A stretch of DNA of 64,000 nt from Nocardia brasiliensis IFM 10847 (GCF_000710915.1 NZ_BAUA01000099.1:23981-87980), one strand, 5' to 3'. Positions 33,564-42,168 are shown, numbered from the stretch's first letter. Numbers and translations: made by a program. Notes: generated by a model not told the origin, from the sequence alone.

Positions 33564-34727
33564 CTACACCATGCCGTCGGTGACGGGCAGTCCGAATTCG
33601 TGCGTGCCGTACATCAGGTAGGCCCGCTCGGGATCGTTCGCGGCGTGCACCCGGCCCGCGTGCGCGTCACGCCAGAAGCGTTGCAGCGGTGTGCCGTTCG
33701 CGAGCGCGGTGGCGCCGGAGCTCTCGAAGAGCTTGTCGATCGCGGCGATCGAGCGGCCGGTGGCGCGCACCTGGTCGCGCCGCGCCCGCACCCGCAGGTC
33801 GAACGGTACTTCCTGACCGGCGGCGAGCAGTGCGTACTCGTCGGCGACGTTGCCGGACAGCTGCCGCCAGGCGGCGTCGATATCGCTGGACGCCTCGGCG
33901 ATGCGCACCTTGGCGAACGGATCGTCCTTGGCCTTCTCGCCCGCATACGCCGCGCGCACCCGTTTGCCCTGGTGCTCCACGTGCGCCTCGTACGCGCCGT
34001 AGGCCATGCCGACGATGGGGGTGGAGATGGTGGTGGGATGGATGGTGCCCCACGGCATCTTGTACACCGGGTCCGTGTTCTGTTCCAGGCCGGGCGATTT
34101 CATCTCGCTCATCGCACGGAAGCTGAGGAACCGGTGCGACGGGACGAAGATGTCCTTCACCACAACGGTATTCGAGCCGGTGCCGCGCAGGCCGACCACA
34201 TTCCAGACGTCATCGATGCGGTAGTCGTCGCGCGGGATGAGGAAGCTGCCGAAGTCGACCGGCTTGCCGTCCTTGATCACCGGTCCGCCGAGCACCGCCC
34301 AGGTGGCGTGGTCGCAGCCCGAGGACCAGGCCCAGGCGCCGTTGACGAGGTAGCCGCCGTCGGTCACCACGCCCGCGCCCATCGGGGCGTAGGACGAGGA
34401 GATCCGCACCTCGGTGTCCTCGCCCCAGACGTCTTCCTGGGCCTGCTGCGCGAAGAGCGCGAGGTGCCAATTGTGCACGCCGACAATGCCGGCCACCCAG
34501 CCGGTGGAACCGCAGGCGCTGGCGATCTTGCGCACCGTGTCGTAGAAGACGACCGGGTCGGCCGCGTGCCCGCCCCACTGCTTGGGCTGCAGCAGCCGGA
34601 AGAACCCGGTCTCCTGCAAGGCCTTCATGGATTCGTCGGGGATGCGCCGCAGGTCCTCGGCTTCTTGTGCGCGCTCGCGCAGTGTCGGCAACAGCGCGTC
34701 GACCCGTTCGGTCACTTCTTGCGTCAT
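33564..34727 (-). CDS. hsaA: Flavin-dependent 3-HSA monooxygenase oxygenase component HsaA
   Basis: This 387-residue oxygenase has an acyl-CoA dehydrogenase-like fold and uses FMNH2 from HsaB to convert 3-HSA to 3,4-DHSA. Visible family segments include LLQPKQWGGHAADPVVFYDT, ACGSTGWVAGIVGVHNWHLA and WNVVGLRGTGSNTVVVKDIF. The C-terminal GTPLQRFWRDAHAGRVHAAN is also typical. It is the first gene of the operon; a KstR box lies 60 bp upstream, and a second one serves the divergent kshA. Confidence 0.94.
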   Translation of the reverse strand: MTQEVTERVDALLPTLRERAQEAEDLRRIPDESMKALQETGFFRLLQPKQWGGHAADPVVFYDTVRKIASACGSTGWVAGIVGVHNWHLALFAQQAQEDVWGEDTEVRISSSYAPMGAGVVTDGGYLVNGAWAWSSGCDHATWAVLGGPVIKDGKPVDFGSFLIPRDDYRIDDVWNVVGLRGTGSNTVVVKDIFVPSHRFLSFRAMSEMKSPGLEQNTDPVYKMPWGTIHPTTISTPIVGMAYGAYEAHVEHQGKRVRAAYAGEKAKDDPFAKVRIAEASSDIDAAWRQLSGNVADEYALLAAGQEVPFDLRVRARRDQVRATGRSIAAIDKLFESSGATALANGTPLQRFWRDAHAGRVHAANDPERAYLMYGTHEFGLPVTDGMV

Positions 34728-34786
34728 CTCGGGACCTGCTCCTGCCTGGTCGATTGATAACCGGTAGTCATTTGCCTCTGAGACTA

Positions 34787-34800
34787 GAACAGGTTCCTAT
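34787..34800. promoter_or_regulatory. KstR operator on the hsaA side
   Basis: TAGAACAGGTTCCT matches TNNAACNNGTTNNA except for the last base. It lies 60 bp upstream of the hsaA start. Confidence 0.75.
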
Positions 34801-34887
34801 TTATGTCGAGAACGGGTGCCGATCCCACCGTATTGATGGACATGTGCAGGAAGTGACCGGAATCGCTGGCATGGAACGCGACATTTT

Positions 34888-34901
34888 TGTAACGTGTTCT
34901 A
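34888..34901. promoter_or_regulatory. KstR operator on the kshA side
   Basis: TGTAACGTGTTCTA is a full match to the KstR consensus, 23 bp before the kshA ATG and next to its AAGGAGGAGG ribosome-binding site. Repression there would block initiation or early elongation. Confidence 0.87.
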
Positions 34902-34924
34902 GTACAGAAGGAGGAGGATTCGCG

Positions 34925-36139
34925 ATGGCAGTTACCCCACAGGGGGGCGGTGCGAAGGTCCGGGAGCTAGATGTCGGCACCGCACCTACCCGTTATGCAC
35001 GGGGATGGCATTGCCTCGGCCTGGCCAAGACGTTCCGCGACGGGAAACCGCACGCGGTCAACGTCTTCGGCACCAAGCTTGTCATCTGGGCCGATAGCAA
35101 CGGTGAACTGCGCGTGCTCGACGCCTACTGCAGGCACATGGGTGGCGACTTGAGCATGGGCGAGGTCAAGGGTGACGACATCGCCTGCCCGTTCCACGAC
35201 TGGCGCTGGTCCGGCACGAACGGCAAATGCACCGCGATCCCGTACGGCCGGCGGGTGCCGCCGCTCGCGCGTACCCGGAAGTGGACCACGCTGGAACGCA
35301 ACGGACAGCTGTTCGTCTGGCAGGACTTCGAGGGCAGCCAGCCGCCGCCGGAGGTGACGATCCCGCACATCGAGGGCCCGTACACCGACGCGGACGGCAA
35401 CCCGACCGAGCAGCTCGACAGCGGCTGGACCGAGTGGACCTGGAACTCGATGCTGATCGAGGGCGCCAACTGCCGCGAGATCATCGACAACGTGGTCGAC
35501 ATGGCGCACTTCTTCTACATCCACTTCGCCTTCCCGACCTACTTCAAGAACGTCTTCGAGGGGCATATCGCCACCCAGTTCCTGGAGACCAAGGGCAGGC
35601 CGGATATCGGGATGGCGTCCAAGTACGGCGGCGACACCCTGCTCAAGTCGGAAGCGTCCTACTTCGGACCGTCCTACATGATCAACCCGCTGATCAACAT
35701 CTACAGCGGGTACGAGGTCAAGAGCGTCCTGATCAACTGCCACTACCCGGTCACCCAGGATTCCTTCGTCCTGCAGTGGGGCATCACGCTGGAGAAGCCG
35801 CAGGGCGTCGAGGGCGAGATGGCCGACAAGCTGGCCGCGAAGATGACCGAGGGCATCAGCGTCGGCTTCCTGCAGGACGTGGAGATCTGGAAGCACAAGT
35901 CCAAGGTCGAGAACCCGCTGCTGTGCGAGGAAGACGGCCCGGTGTACCAGCTGCGCCGCTGGTACGACCAGTTCTACGTGGACGCGGCCGATGTCACCGA
36001 GAAGATGACGCAGCGCTTCGAGTTCGAGGTGGACACCACCAAGGCGAACGAGGCGTGGGAGGCCGAGGTCGCGGAGAACCTGCGGCGCAAGCGCGAAGCC
36101 GACGAGGCCGAGGGCAAGCAGGCGGAGGCCGGGGTCTGA
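34925..36139 (+). CDS. kshA: 3-ketosteroid 9alpha-hydroxylase oxygenase KshA
   Basis: This 404-residue Rieske non-heme iron oxygenase hydroxylates C9 of 1,4-androstadienedione-type steroids, causing ring B to open. The Rieske cluster ligands are in CRHMGGDL and CPFHDWRW, and the mononuclear iron site in NVVDMAHFFYIHFAFPTYF. Its reductase partner KshB is not in the window. ATG 34925 follows AAGGAGGAGGA. It is divergent from hsaA, as in Rhodococcus, and its stop overlaps a small conserved gene. The C-terminal 25 residues are highly charged. Confidence 0.95.
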   Translation: MAVTPQGGGAKVRELDVGTAPTRYARGWHCLGLAKTFRDGKPHAVNVFGTKLVIWADSNGELRVLDAYCRHMGGDLSMGEVKGDDIACPFHDWRWSGTNGKCTAIPYGRRVPPLARTRKWTTLERNGQLFVWQDFEGSQPPPEVTIPHIEGPYTDADGNPTEQLDSGWTEWTWNSMLIEGANCREIIDNVVDMAHFFYIHFAFPTYFKNVFEGHIATQFLETKGRPDIGMASKYGGDTLLKSEASYFGPSYMINPLINIYSGYEVKSVLINCHYPVTQDSFVLQWGITLEKPQGVEGEMADKLAAKMTEGISVGFLQDVEIWKHKSKVENPLLCEEDGPVYQLRRWYDQFYVDAADVTEKMTQRFEFEVDTTKANEAWEAEVAENLRRKREADEAEGKQAEAGV

Positions 36140-36468
36140 TGGTCCGCTGGGCGAAAGCACCCGACTTCGCCGATCAGCCCGCTCGGCAGGCCGAAGTGCG
36201 CGCCCAGACGGTGGTCGACAAACAGCGCTATCTGGAGCAGGGCCTGACACCGCTGCGGTGTCAGGCCTGCCAGAGCCAGGTGCTGGTGCGCAAGAGCAGC
36301 GCGCACCAGACCTCGGTCCAGTGGACCGAACCGCCGCAGACGCACTGCCCGGTCTTCGCCGAGCTCAGCAAGAACGGTGCGCAGCCCGGCCGCCCCGACA
36401 CCTGCGCGCAGTTGGAGAAGACCATCAAATGGGCCGTGGACGAGGGCGTGCTCGAGGTGCCGGAGTAG
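36139..36468 (+). CDS. Conserved Cys-containing protein coupled to kshA
   Basis: A 109-residue protein translated from an ATG that overlaps the kshA stop (TGATG). It contains RCQACQSQVLVRKSS, a CxxC, and later Cys residues in THCPVF and PDTCAQL, which together could hold a metal or cluster. It resembles in position the hypothetical gene beside kshA in M. tuberculosis (Rv3527). Strict coupling to kshA suggests a role in KshA assembly or turnover, which is inference. No named domain is recognised. Confidence 0.75.
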   Translation: MVRWAKAPDFADQPARQAEVRAQTVVDKQRYLEQGLTPLRCQACQSQVLVRKSSAHQTSVQWTEPPQTHCPVFAELSKNGAQPGRPDTCAQLEKTIKWAVDEGVLEVPE

Positions 36469-36529
36469 CGGACGGCGGACGCTCGGCTAGGTTGAGGACG
36501 AGAGCGTACTCGGCCGAGGGAGATCCGCG

Positions 36530-37339
36530 ATGAAGGTGCACCATCTCGATTGCGCGACGATGTGTCCGCTCGGCGGGCGGGCACTGCTCGGCAGCGGCGG
36601 GCTGCTGACCGCGGAGTTGGTCGCGCACTGCCTGCTCATCGAAACCGATGACGGCCTCGTGCTGGTGGACACCGGTTTCGGCACCGCGGAGATCGCGGAC
36701 CCGAAGCGTCTCGGTTTCGGCACGCAGGCCATGCTGCGGCCCGCGCTGCGTCTGGAACAAACCGCGCTGCACCAGGTCCGCGCGCTCGGCTATCAGCGCG
36801 AGGACGTCCGCCACATCGTGGTCACGCACCTCGATTTCGACCACGCGGGCGGGCTCGCGGACTTCCCGGACGCCACGGTGCACGTGTTCGCGGACGAACT
36901 CGCGGCCGCGACCGCGCGCGCGACGCGGCTGGAAAAGAGCCGCTATGTGCCCCGGCAGTGGGCACACGGCGCGCAGTGGCAGACCCACGAGACCAGTGCC
37001 GAATCGTGGTTCGAGTTCAGCGCGGCGCCATTGCTCGACGGAATTCTGCTCGTTCCGTTGGTCGGGCACACGCGCGGTCACAGCGGTGTCGCGGTCCAGC
37101 AGGGGGACCGCTGGCTGCTGCACTGCGGCGACGCGTTCATGCACCGCGGTCAGCTGCTCGACGACGGCACCGCGCCGGTGGGCCTGAAGGTCTATCAGCG
37201 GGCGACCGACGTCATGCACGAGCGCCGGGTGCACAACCTCGAGCGCCTGCGGAGCCTGCGCGCCGAGCACGGCGACGAGATCACGCTGTTCTGCGCGCAC
37301 GACGCGCAGCAATTCGCGGAACTGCAAACGGTCTCCTGA
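36530..37339 (+). CDS. Metallo-beta-lactamase fold hydrolase
   Basis: This 269-residue MBL-fold hydrolase carries VVTHLDFDHAGG (metal site), later VGHTRGHSGV and LHCGDAF (His and bridging Asp), and a final CAHDAQ. The first motif reads HLDFDH rather than HxHxDH, so one usual ligand is Asp instead of His, a variant found in some lactonase-like members. The substrate is unknown; a lactone or thioester is plausible. ATG follows GGGAGATCC. It stands alone after the kshA unit. Confidence 0.82.
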   Translation: MKVHHLDCATMCPLGGRALLGSGGLLTAELVAHCLLIETDDGLVLVDTGFGTAEIADPKRLGFGTQAMLRPALRLEQTALHQVRALGYQREDVRHIVVTHLDFDHAGGLADFPDATVHVFADELAAATARATRLEKSRYVPRQWAHGAQWQTHETSAESWFEFSAAPLLDGILLVPLVGHTRGHSGVAVQQGDRWLLHCGDAFMHRGQLLDDGTAPVGLKVYQRATDVMHERRVHNLERLRSLRAEHGDEITLFCAHDAQQFAELQTVS

Positions 37340-37479
37340 GTATTGCCGGTTCGGGCAGGGCGATCTGCCGAATTCGCTTGCCGTTCCATGGACATTCCGC
37401 CAAAGGGTGTTGTGCGGCTTCTACTCGCCCCGCCGGTTGCCTTAGTGTCCGGACGTAGCTGTTCCGGAAAGGGGCGCAG

Positions 37480-38424
37480 ATGTCCGATGACGCGACGACC
37501 GCGGGGTTCGCCGAACTCACCGCGCGGCTGACGGTGCCGTTGATCGCCGCACCGATGTTCCGGGTCTCCGGGCCGGAACTGGTGATCGCGGCCTGCCGGG
37601 CGGGCGTGGTCGGCTCGTTCCCGACGGTGAATGCCCGTACGCCGGAACAGCTGTCGCAGTGGCTCGCCGAGATCGACGCCGCGCTGACCGCCGACGGAAC
37701 GCGCCCGGCGCCCGTCGCGGCGAATCTGATCGTGCACCCTGGGAACGCCCGGTTGCAGCCGGACCTGCGGGTGCTGTGCGAGCAGCCGACGGAGATCGTG
37801 ATCACCTCGGTCGGCACCCCGCGCGACGTGGTGCGGCCGCTGCACGAGGTCGGCTCGCTGGTGCTGGCGGACGTCGCGTCAGTGCACCACGCGGTGCGCG
37901 CGCTCGAATGCGGCGCCGACGGGTTGATCCTGCTCACCGCCGGCGCGGGCGGGCAGACCGGCTGGGCCAATCCGTTCGCCTTCGTCCGCGCGGTGCGTGA
38001 ATTCTTCGACGGGCCGGTGGTTTTGGCGGGCGGAGTCGCCGACGGCGTCGCGTTGCGCGCGGCAATCACACTGGGTGCGGACCTGGCCTACATGGGCACC
38101 AAGTTCCTCGCGACGGCCGAGAGCATGGCCGACCCTGCGCACAAGGAGTTGGTGGCCGCCTCCGGCCTCGACGACGTGGTGCTCACCTCCGCCTTCACCG
38201 GCCTGCCGACCAATATGCTGGCGGGCTCGATGCGGGCGCTCGGCATCGACGTCGCCGCACTGCGCGCCGGAACCTTCGACCTCGCGGCCCATTTCGCCGG
38301 CGCCGAGGCGCCGAAGAACTGGACCGACATCTGGAGCGCGGGGCATTCCGCATCCGGGGTCGGCGAGATCCTCGGCGTCGCGGCGCTGGTCGAGCGGACC
38401 CGCCGCGAGTGCGTCGGCGACTGA
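37480..38424 (+). CDS. Nitronate monooxygenase-family FMN protein
   Basis: This 314-residue TIM-barrel flavoprotein is of the nitronate monooxygenase/2-nitropropane dioxygenase family: LIAAPMFRVSGPELVIAACR at the N-terminus, the FMN phosphate loops LLTAGAGGQTGWANPFAF and LAGGVADG, and YMGTKFLATAES. The family includes both nitronate oxidases and enzymes such as IpdC that act on CoA esters, so the substrate is open. AAGGGG precedes the ATG. Monocistronic by spacing. Confidence 0.85.
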   Translation: MSDDATTAGFAELTARLTVPLIAAPMFRVSGPELVIAACRAGVVGSFPTVNARTPEQLSQWLAEIDAALTADGTRPAPVAANLIVHPGNARLQPDLRVLCEQPTEIVITSVGTPRDVVRPLHEVGSLVLADVASVHHAVRALECGADGLILLTAGAGGQTGWANPFAFVRAVREFFDGPVVLAGGVADGVALRAAITLGADLAYMGTKFLATAESMADPAHKELVAASGLDDVVLTSAFTGLPTNMLAGSMRALGIDVAALRAGTFDLAAHFAGAEAPKNWTDIWSAGHSASGVGEILGVAALVERTRRECVGD

Positions 38425-38426
38425 GG

Positions 38427-38837
38427 TCAATCCATGTGGAAGTCGGCGAAATCGAAGCCGGGCGAGACGATGCAGCTGACCAGGACGTACTCGTCACTGG
38501 CCGGGCGGGCCGCTTGGATGACCCCGCCGGGCACCACGGCCTGCAGCACCTGTCCGCGCTCCACTTCGGGGCCGAGGATGACCTCCTCGCCGCCGATGTT
38601 CAGCACCAGCGGTCCGCCGCGATGCCACAGCCACAGCTCGTCGGAGCGCACGGTATGCGGGGCGGACTGTTCGCCGGGGAACAGCAGGAAGTGGATCGCG
38701 GTCGCGCTGGCGCGGCTGCCCGCATAGCCTTCGGGCGTGAATTCCACAGCGCTGCGCCAGGTTTCGCGAAACCAGCCGCCTTCGGGGTGCGGGGCGAGGT
38801 CCAAGGTGGCGGCGAGTTCGGGTCGAGTGTCTGTCAC
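38427..38837 (-). CDS. Cupin family protein (DUF985)
   Basis: This 136-residue cupin of the DUF985 type contains LAPHPEGGWFRETWRS, the characteristic opening after the N-terminus, then AIHFLLFPGEQSAPHTVRSD with candidate metal-binding His and Glu, and SPGFDFADF at the C-terminus. Function is not established for the family; a sugar- or metal-binding enzyme is likely. Convergent with the nitronate monooxygenase-like gene, two bases apart. Confidence 0.85.
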   Translation of the reverse strand: MTDTRPELAATLDLAPHPEGGWFRETWRSAVEFTPEGYAGSRASATAIHFLLFPGEQSAPHTVRSDELWLWHRGGPLVLNIGGEEVILGPEVERGQVLQAVVPGGVIQAARPASDEYVLVSCIVSPGFDFADFHMD

Positions 38838-38940
38838 CGTTCCGACTATGCCCGATCATGGGCGAGTGCGCCGGTTGCGCTCGCCGAAAATGGGGTGACC
38901 AGGGCGGAACGGTCACGCCACGGTTCGGGTGCATGCCTCG

Positions 38941-39003
38941 GTGGGGGTAGCTCAGTCGGCAGAGCGCCTGGTCGTAGTCCCGGGTTCGCATCCCGTCACC
39001 CAC
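38941..39003 (+). pseudogene. Degenerate tRNA-His remnant
   Basis: The 63 bases keep a 7-base acceptor strand GTGGGGG opposite CACCCAC (one mismatch), T8-A9, a D-arm GCTC/GAGC and a T-arm CGGG-TTCGCAT-CCCG. They lack about nine bases comprising most of the 3' anticodon stem and the variable loop. The context resembles actinobacterial tRNA-His, with the anticodon now reading GTA instead of GTG. A tRNA of this length cannot fold normally, so this is a decayed copy. Confidence 0.7.
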
Positions 39004-39316
39004 CCGAAACCCTGTCCGGTCCGCCGCGCGCCGGTCGGCATTCCTCGATGTGCCAGGTGATGCCGAAAGGCACTAGGGCGTCGAGGAATTCGACGGCATC
39101 GAAAGCTTCGGCAGGCGCGAGAGCCCCGGGTTTCGCGGTGCCCTCGGCCACCCGGATCTCGGCATCGGGCAGATCGGCCGCATCGGCGGCCCCGTGGATC
39201 CGAGCCGTGTTGCGGCCGACCAGGATCGGCGTGTAACCGCGGCGATGCAGTTGGGCGAGGGCGTAACCGCCGGTGATGCCGGTGGCGCCGTAGAGGGCGA
39301 TCTTCTTTGTTGGCAT
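38996..39316 (-). pseudogene. Saccharopine dehydrogenase-like / NAD-binding protein with internal deletion
   Basis: From ATG 39316 the frame starts with a clear Rossmann N-terminus (MPTKKIALYGATGITGGYAL, then GYTPILVGRN). After about 60 residues it jumps to a C-terminal-looking segment, APAEAFDAVEFLDALVPFGI followed by TWHIEECRP. Only about 106 codons remain of an expected 330 or more, so the middle has been deleted in frame. Divergent from an AraC-type regulator that would once have controlled it. Confidence 0.65.
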
Positions 39317-39375
39317 GGGTAGAAATCTATGGCGATTGCCTGAGCTGACCAATGGCTATATTGCTCTCATCTATG

Positions 39376-39396
39376 TCTCGAACACTCGATTCGAGA
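39376..39396. promoter_or_regulatory. Inverted repeat in the AraC-regulator promoter region
   Basis: TCTCGAA and TTCGAGA are 7-base arms separated by seven bases, 17 bp before the AraC-family start and in the gap to the divergent oxidoreductase remnant. A plausible regulator site. Confidence 0.45.
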
Positions 39397-39412
39397 GAGC
39401 TATGGTGAGAGA

Positions 39413-40333
39413 GTGGACGTGCTCAGTGAAACCATCGCCGCGATCCGTACCGGCAGCCCGACCTCCGGCATGTTCGTCCGGCATGCGCCGTGGGGACGTC
39501 GCTATCCGGTCGTTCCGGGTGCGGGTTTCCACGTGGTGCTGCAGGGTTCGTGCTGGCTGGTGCCGCCCACCGGGGCCGAACCGATGGCGCTCGGGCCCGG
39601 GGACGTGGTCTTCATGCCTCGGGGCGCCGACCATGATCTGGTCGACAACCTGGACAGCCCGGTCACCGAAACCGCGCGCCCCGGTGAGCCGCGAGAAGTC
39701 GAGGGTGCCGGGGTTCGGACCGTATTGCTTTGTGGCGCCTACGAACTAGGTAGGCAGCGTAGTCATCCACTGCTCGACGAGTTGCCCGAATTCATCCATC
39801 TCCCCGCGCGTCCCGGTCGGCATCCGGCCTTGCGTGGCGCCGTCGACCTGCTCGCCGCTGAGATCGCCGAACCGCGTCAGGGCAGCGACGCCGCGGTCCC
39901 CGCACTGCTCGAAATGCTGCTGCTCTTCGTCCTGCGCGCCTGGTTCGAGGAGCAGGCCGATGCCCGAACCACCGGCTGGGCAGGCGCTTTCGCGGACCCG
40001 GCGGTCGCCGCAGTGCTCCGCGCAGTCCACGAGGAACCGGCCCGACCGTGGACCGTCCCCGGCCTGAGCGAGGTCGCCGGCGTCTCCCGCGCCACCCTCG
40101 CCCGCCGATTCACCGCCACGGTGGGCGAACCACCACTCGCCTACGTCACCAGATGGCGCATGCTCACCGCAGCCCGCCTACTCCGCGAGACCAATGCGTC
40201 GCTGGGTACCGTCGCCCGCCGAGTGGGCTACACCTCAGAATTCGCCTTCGCCAAGGCATTCAAGCGGGAGTACGGCCTCGCCCCCGGCCGATACCGCAGC
40301 GCGGACGACAAACCACCCCTGGTCGCGGTCTGA
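39413..40333 (+). CDS. AraC-family regulator with N-terminal cupin domain
   Basis: This 306-residue regulator has an N-terminal cupin_6 sensor (about residues 1-180, with GSCWLVPPTG, LGPGDVVFMPRGADH and LLCGAYE). A C-terminal AraC DNA-binding domain follows (about 205-300, with DPAVAAVLRAVHEEPARPW, VAGVSRATLARRFTATVG and VGYTSEFAFAKAFKREYG). Members of this group usually activate a divergent oxidoreductase or hydrolase gene. Here the divergent target is broken, so the regulator may be an orphan. GTG 39413 is the start. Confidence 0.88.
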   Translation: MDVLSETIAAIRTGSPTSGMFVRHAPWGRRYPVVPGAGFHVVLQGSCWLVPPTGAEPMALGPGDVVFMPRGADHDLVDNLDSPVTETARPGEPREVEGAGVRTVLLCGAYELGRQRSHPLLDELPEFIHLPARPGRHPALRGAVDLLAAEIAEPRQGSDAAVPALLEMLLLFVLRAWFEEQADARTTGWAGAFADPAVAAVLRAVHEEPARPWTVPGLSEVAGVSRATLARRFTATVGEPPLAYVTRWRMLTAARLLRETNASLGTVARRVGYTSEFAFAKAFKREYGLAPGRYRSADDKPPLVAV

Positions 40334-40393
40334 TCCGGCGTGCTGAGCGGGAAATCGGTGGTGTGCGGGTGCGCCACCGGCAAGAGTGGACGC

Positions 40394-41347
40394 GTGGACG
40401 CCGTGATCGAGAGACATCGGGGGTTGCTGGAGCGTGTGCTGCCTGGTGCGCGTTTGTCCGAGCTGAAGGTATGTGAGGGGCAGTTCCACTACCTGGTGAT
40501 CGGCGCCGACAGTGTGGTCTGCCTCGCCCGCACGGCGGCCGCCGCGGCGCGTCTCCCACTGCGTGCGGCCGCGCTGCGCGCCGTCGCGGGGCTGGAGCTG
40601 GTCGCGGTGCAGGGATTCCGGGGTCACAGACTTTCTGCACCGAGCGACGACGTGTCGCGCGGCGAGTCGCCCTGTGCACTACCGACAACCTCTGTGAACA
40701 GCCGCCGGATAGCGGTGCCGCGGGTGGTGGATCTGTCCGACGATCCTGCGTATCTGGTCATGACGCGGGTCGGTGGCGAGCCGTTGGCCGCCTCATTGCT
40801 CGGCGATGCGCGGATCGCGGAAGCGGTTGCGCGGCAATGCCATGCGCTCCTCTCCGCATTGTCCGCGGCCGGAGCCGACCAGCAGTTGCGGGCGGCATTG
40901 CCGCCGGCGCCCGCCGACCGCTGGATACGGTTCGCCGCCGACGTGCGTGCCGAACTGTATCCGTTGATGAGCGCCGGCGGCCGCGCCCGCGCGGGCCGCG
41001 AACTCGCCGCGCTCGATACCTTGCCGCACTGCACGGAGGCCATCGTGCACGGTGACCTGGGCGGCGAAAACCTGCTGTGGGACAACGACACTCGCAATCC
41101 AATACTCTGCGGTGTCGTCGATTGGGACGGCGTATGCCTCGGCGACCCCGCCGAGGACTTCGCCGCCGTCGCCGCGAGCTACGGCGAGGAGGTCCTCGAG
41201 GCGATCCTGCAGACGACCGAGCACGCCGACGAACTCGCGCCCCGAATAGCCGCCATCCGAGGAACTTTCGCCCTTCAGCAAGCCCTCGACGCCCACCGCG
41301 ACGGTGACGTGGACGAACTCGCCGACGGCCTCACCGGTTACCGTTGA
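40394..41347 (+). CDS. Aminoglycoside phosphotransferase-family kinase
   Basis: This phosphotransferase of the APH/choline-kinase fold is about 317 residues from GTG 40394, or 335 from GTG/ATG codons upstream. The catalytic loop VHGDLGGENLLW holds the Asp, and VVDWDGVCLGDPAEDFA the metal-binding Asp. The N-terminal nucleotide region is unusually poor in the standard Lys motif. The substrate is unknown and resistance cannot be assumed. Convergent with the DUF427 gene, seven bases apart. Confidence 0.8.
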   Translation: MDAVIERHRGLLERVLPGARLSELKVCEGQFHYLVIGADSVVCLARTAAAAARLPLRAAALRAVAGLELVAVQGFRGHRLSAPSDDVSRGESPCALPTTSVNSRRIAVPRVVDLSDDPAYLVMTRVGGEPLAASLLGDARIAEAVARQCHALLSALSAAGADQQLRAALPPAPADRWIRFAADVRAELYPLMSAGGRARAGRELAALDTLPHCTEAIVHGDLGGENLLWDNDTRNPILCGVVDWDGVCLGDPAEDFAAVAASYGEEVLEAILQTTEHADELAPRIAAIRGTFALQQALDAHRDGDVDELADGLTGYR

Positions 41348-41354
41348 GCGGGTT

Positions 41355-42107
41355 TCAGCTGAACGGACTGTGCGGGCGTTCCTGGAGTTCGCCGTCTAGA
41401 TAGATGTCGACCTTCTCGTTGTAGAAGCAGACCATGCCGGCGATCTTCTGACTCTCGGGTAGTGGCGTGCGGTAGCCCCAGACGTAGTCCTGGTAGTCCT
41501 GCTCGCCGACACGGACGGTCCAGTAGTCCGCGGTGCCCTTGTACGGGCAGCTGGTGTGCGTGTCCGAGGGGTGCAGCAGATCCAGCCGGACGTCGGTCAT
41601 CGGCAGGTAATACCTTGCGGGCAGGCCGGTTTCGAAGAGGATGCGGGGCGCATGCGAATCGGCGACCGTGACGCCGTCGATTTCCACGCGCACGTGCCGG
41701 GAACTGCCGAGGATGTCGACCCGGGTGTGGGGGTCGCGCGGATGGACGTAGACCGGCTCGTCCTCCTCGAACCATTCGTCCATCTTGTTCCACTCCAGCC
41801 GGACCAGCTCGTTCAGCTCGGGCAGCGGCGAATCGTGGTAGCGCAGCGCGGCCGCCGGCGTGGTGGTGCCGTCCACCACCACGTCGTACTCCGTCGCGTC
41901 GCCGCGGCTGGGGGAGTGGTGGGTGTTGCCGGTCGGCTCGAGTTTCGCGTGCAGATCGGCGACCGGCAGGTAGTACGTCGGATAGTGCGGACCCTCCCAG
42001 ACCAGCACCGGATGCGCGGTATCGGCGACCACGCGGCCGCCGAGGAACACCCGCACCCGCTTCTGGCTCGTCTCGATCTTCACCCGGCCGCGCTGCGTAT
42101 CGCCCAT
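41355..42107 (-). CDS. Tandem DUF427 domain protein
   Basis: This 250-residue protein is built from two DUF427 (nucleotidyltransferase-like beta) repeats, at about residues 10-115 and 120-245. Both carry the same order of elements: RVFLGGRVVADTAHPVLVWE / RVEIDGVTVADSHAPRILFE; YYLPVADLHAKLEP / YYLPMTDVRLDLLHPS; then THHSPSRG / THTSCPYKG. The duplication is clear within the sequence. Family function is not established. There is no signal peptide. Confidence 0.88.
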   Translation of the reverse strand: MGDTQRGRVKIETSQKRVRVFLGGRVVADTAHPVLVWEGPHYPTYYLPVADLHAKLEPTGNTHHSPSRGDATEYDVVVDGTTTPAAALRYHDSPLPELNELVRLEWNKMDEWFEEDEPVYVHPRDPHTRVDILGSSRHVRVEIDGVTVADSHAPRILFETGLPARYYLPMTDVRLDLLHPSDTHTSCPYKGTADYWTVRVGEQDYQDYVWGYRTPLPESQKIAGMVCFYNEKVDIYLDGELQERPHSPFS

Positions 42108-42125
42108 ACCACCCGAGGGTACGCG

Positions 42126-42168
42126 GCACGGCTGCCTGAATCCGGTGGACGGATCCGGGCAGCCGTGC
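42126..42168 (-). terminator. Hairpin terminator after the MFS gene
   Basis: GCACGGCTGCC and GGCAGCCGTGC form a perfect 11-bp stem, with further inner pairing ATCCG/CGGAT, starting 12 bp past the MFS stop on the minus strand. It also separates the DUF427 gene on the same strand. Confidence 0.7.

Noticed and set aside
38941..39003. A functional tRNA
   Set aside because: About nine bases of the anticodon stem and variable loop are missing, so a cloverleaf cannot form. It is listed as a pseudogene instead.
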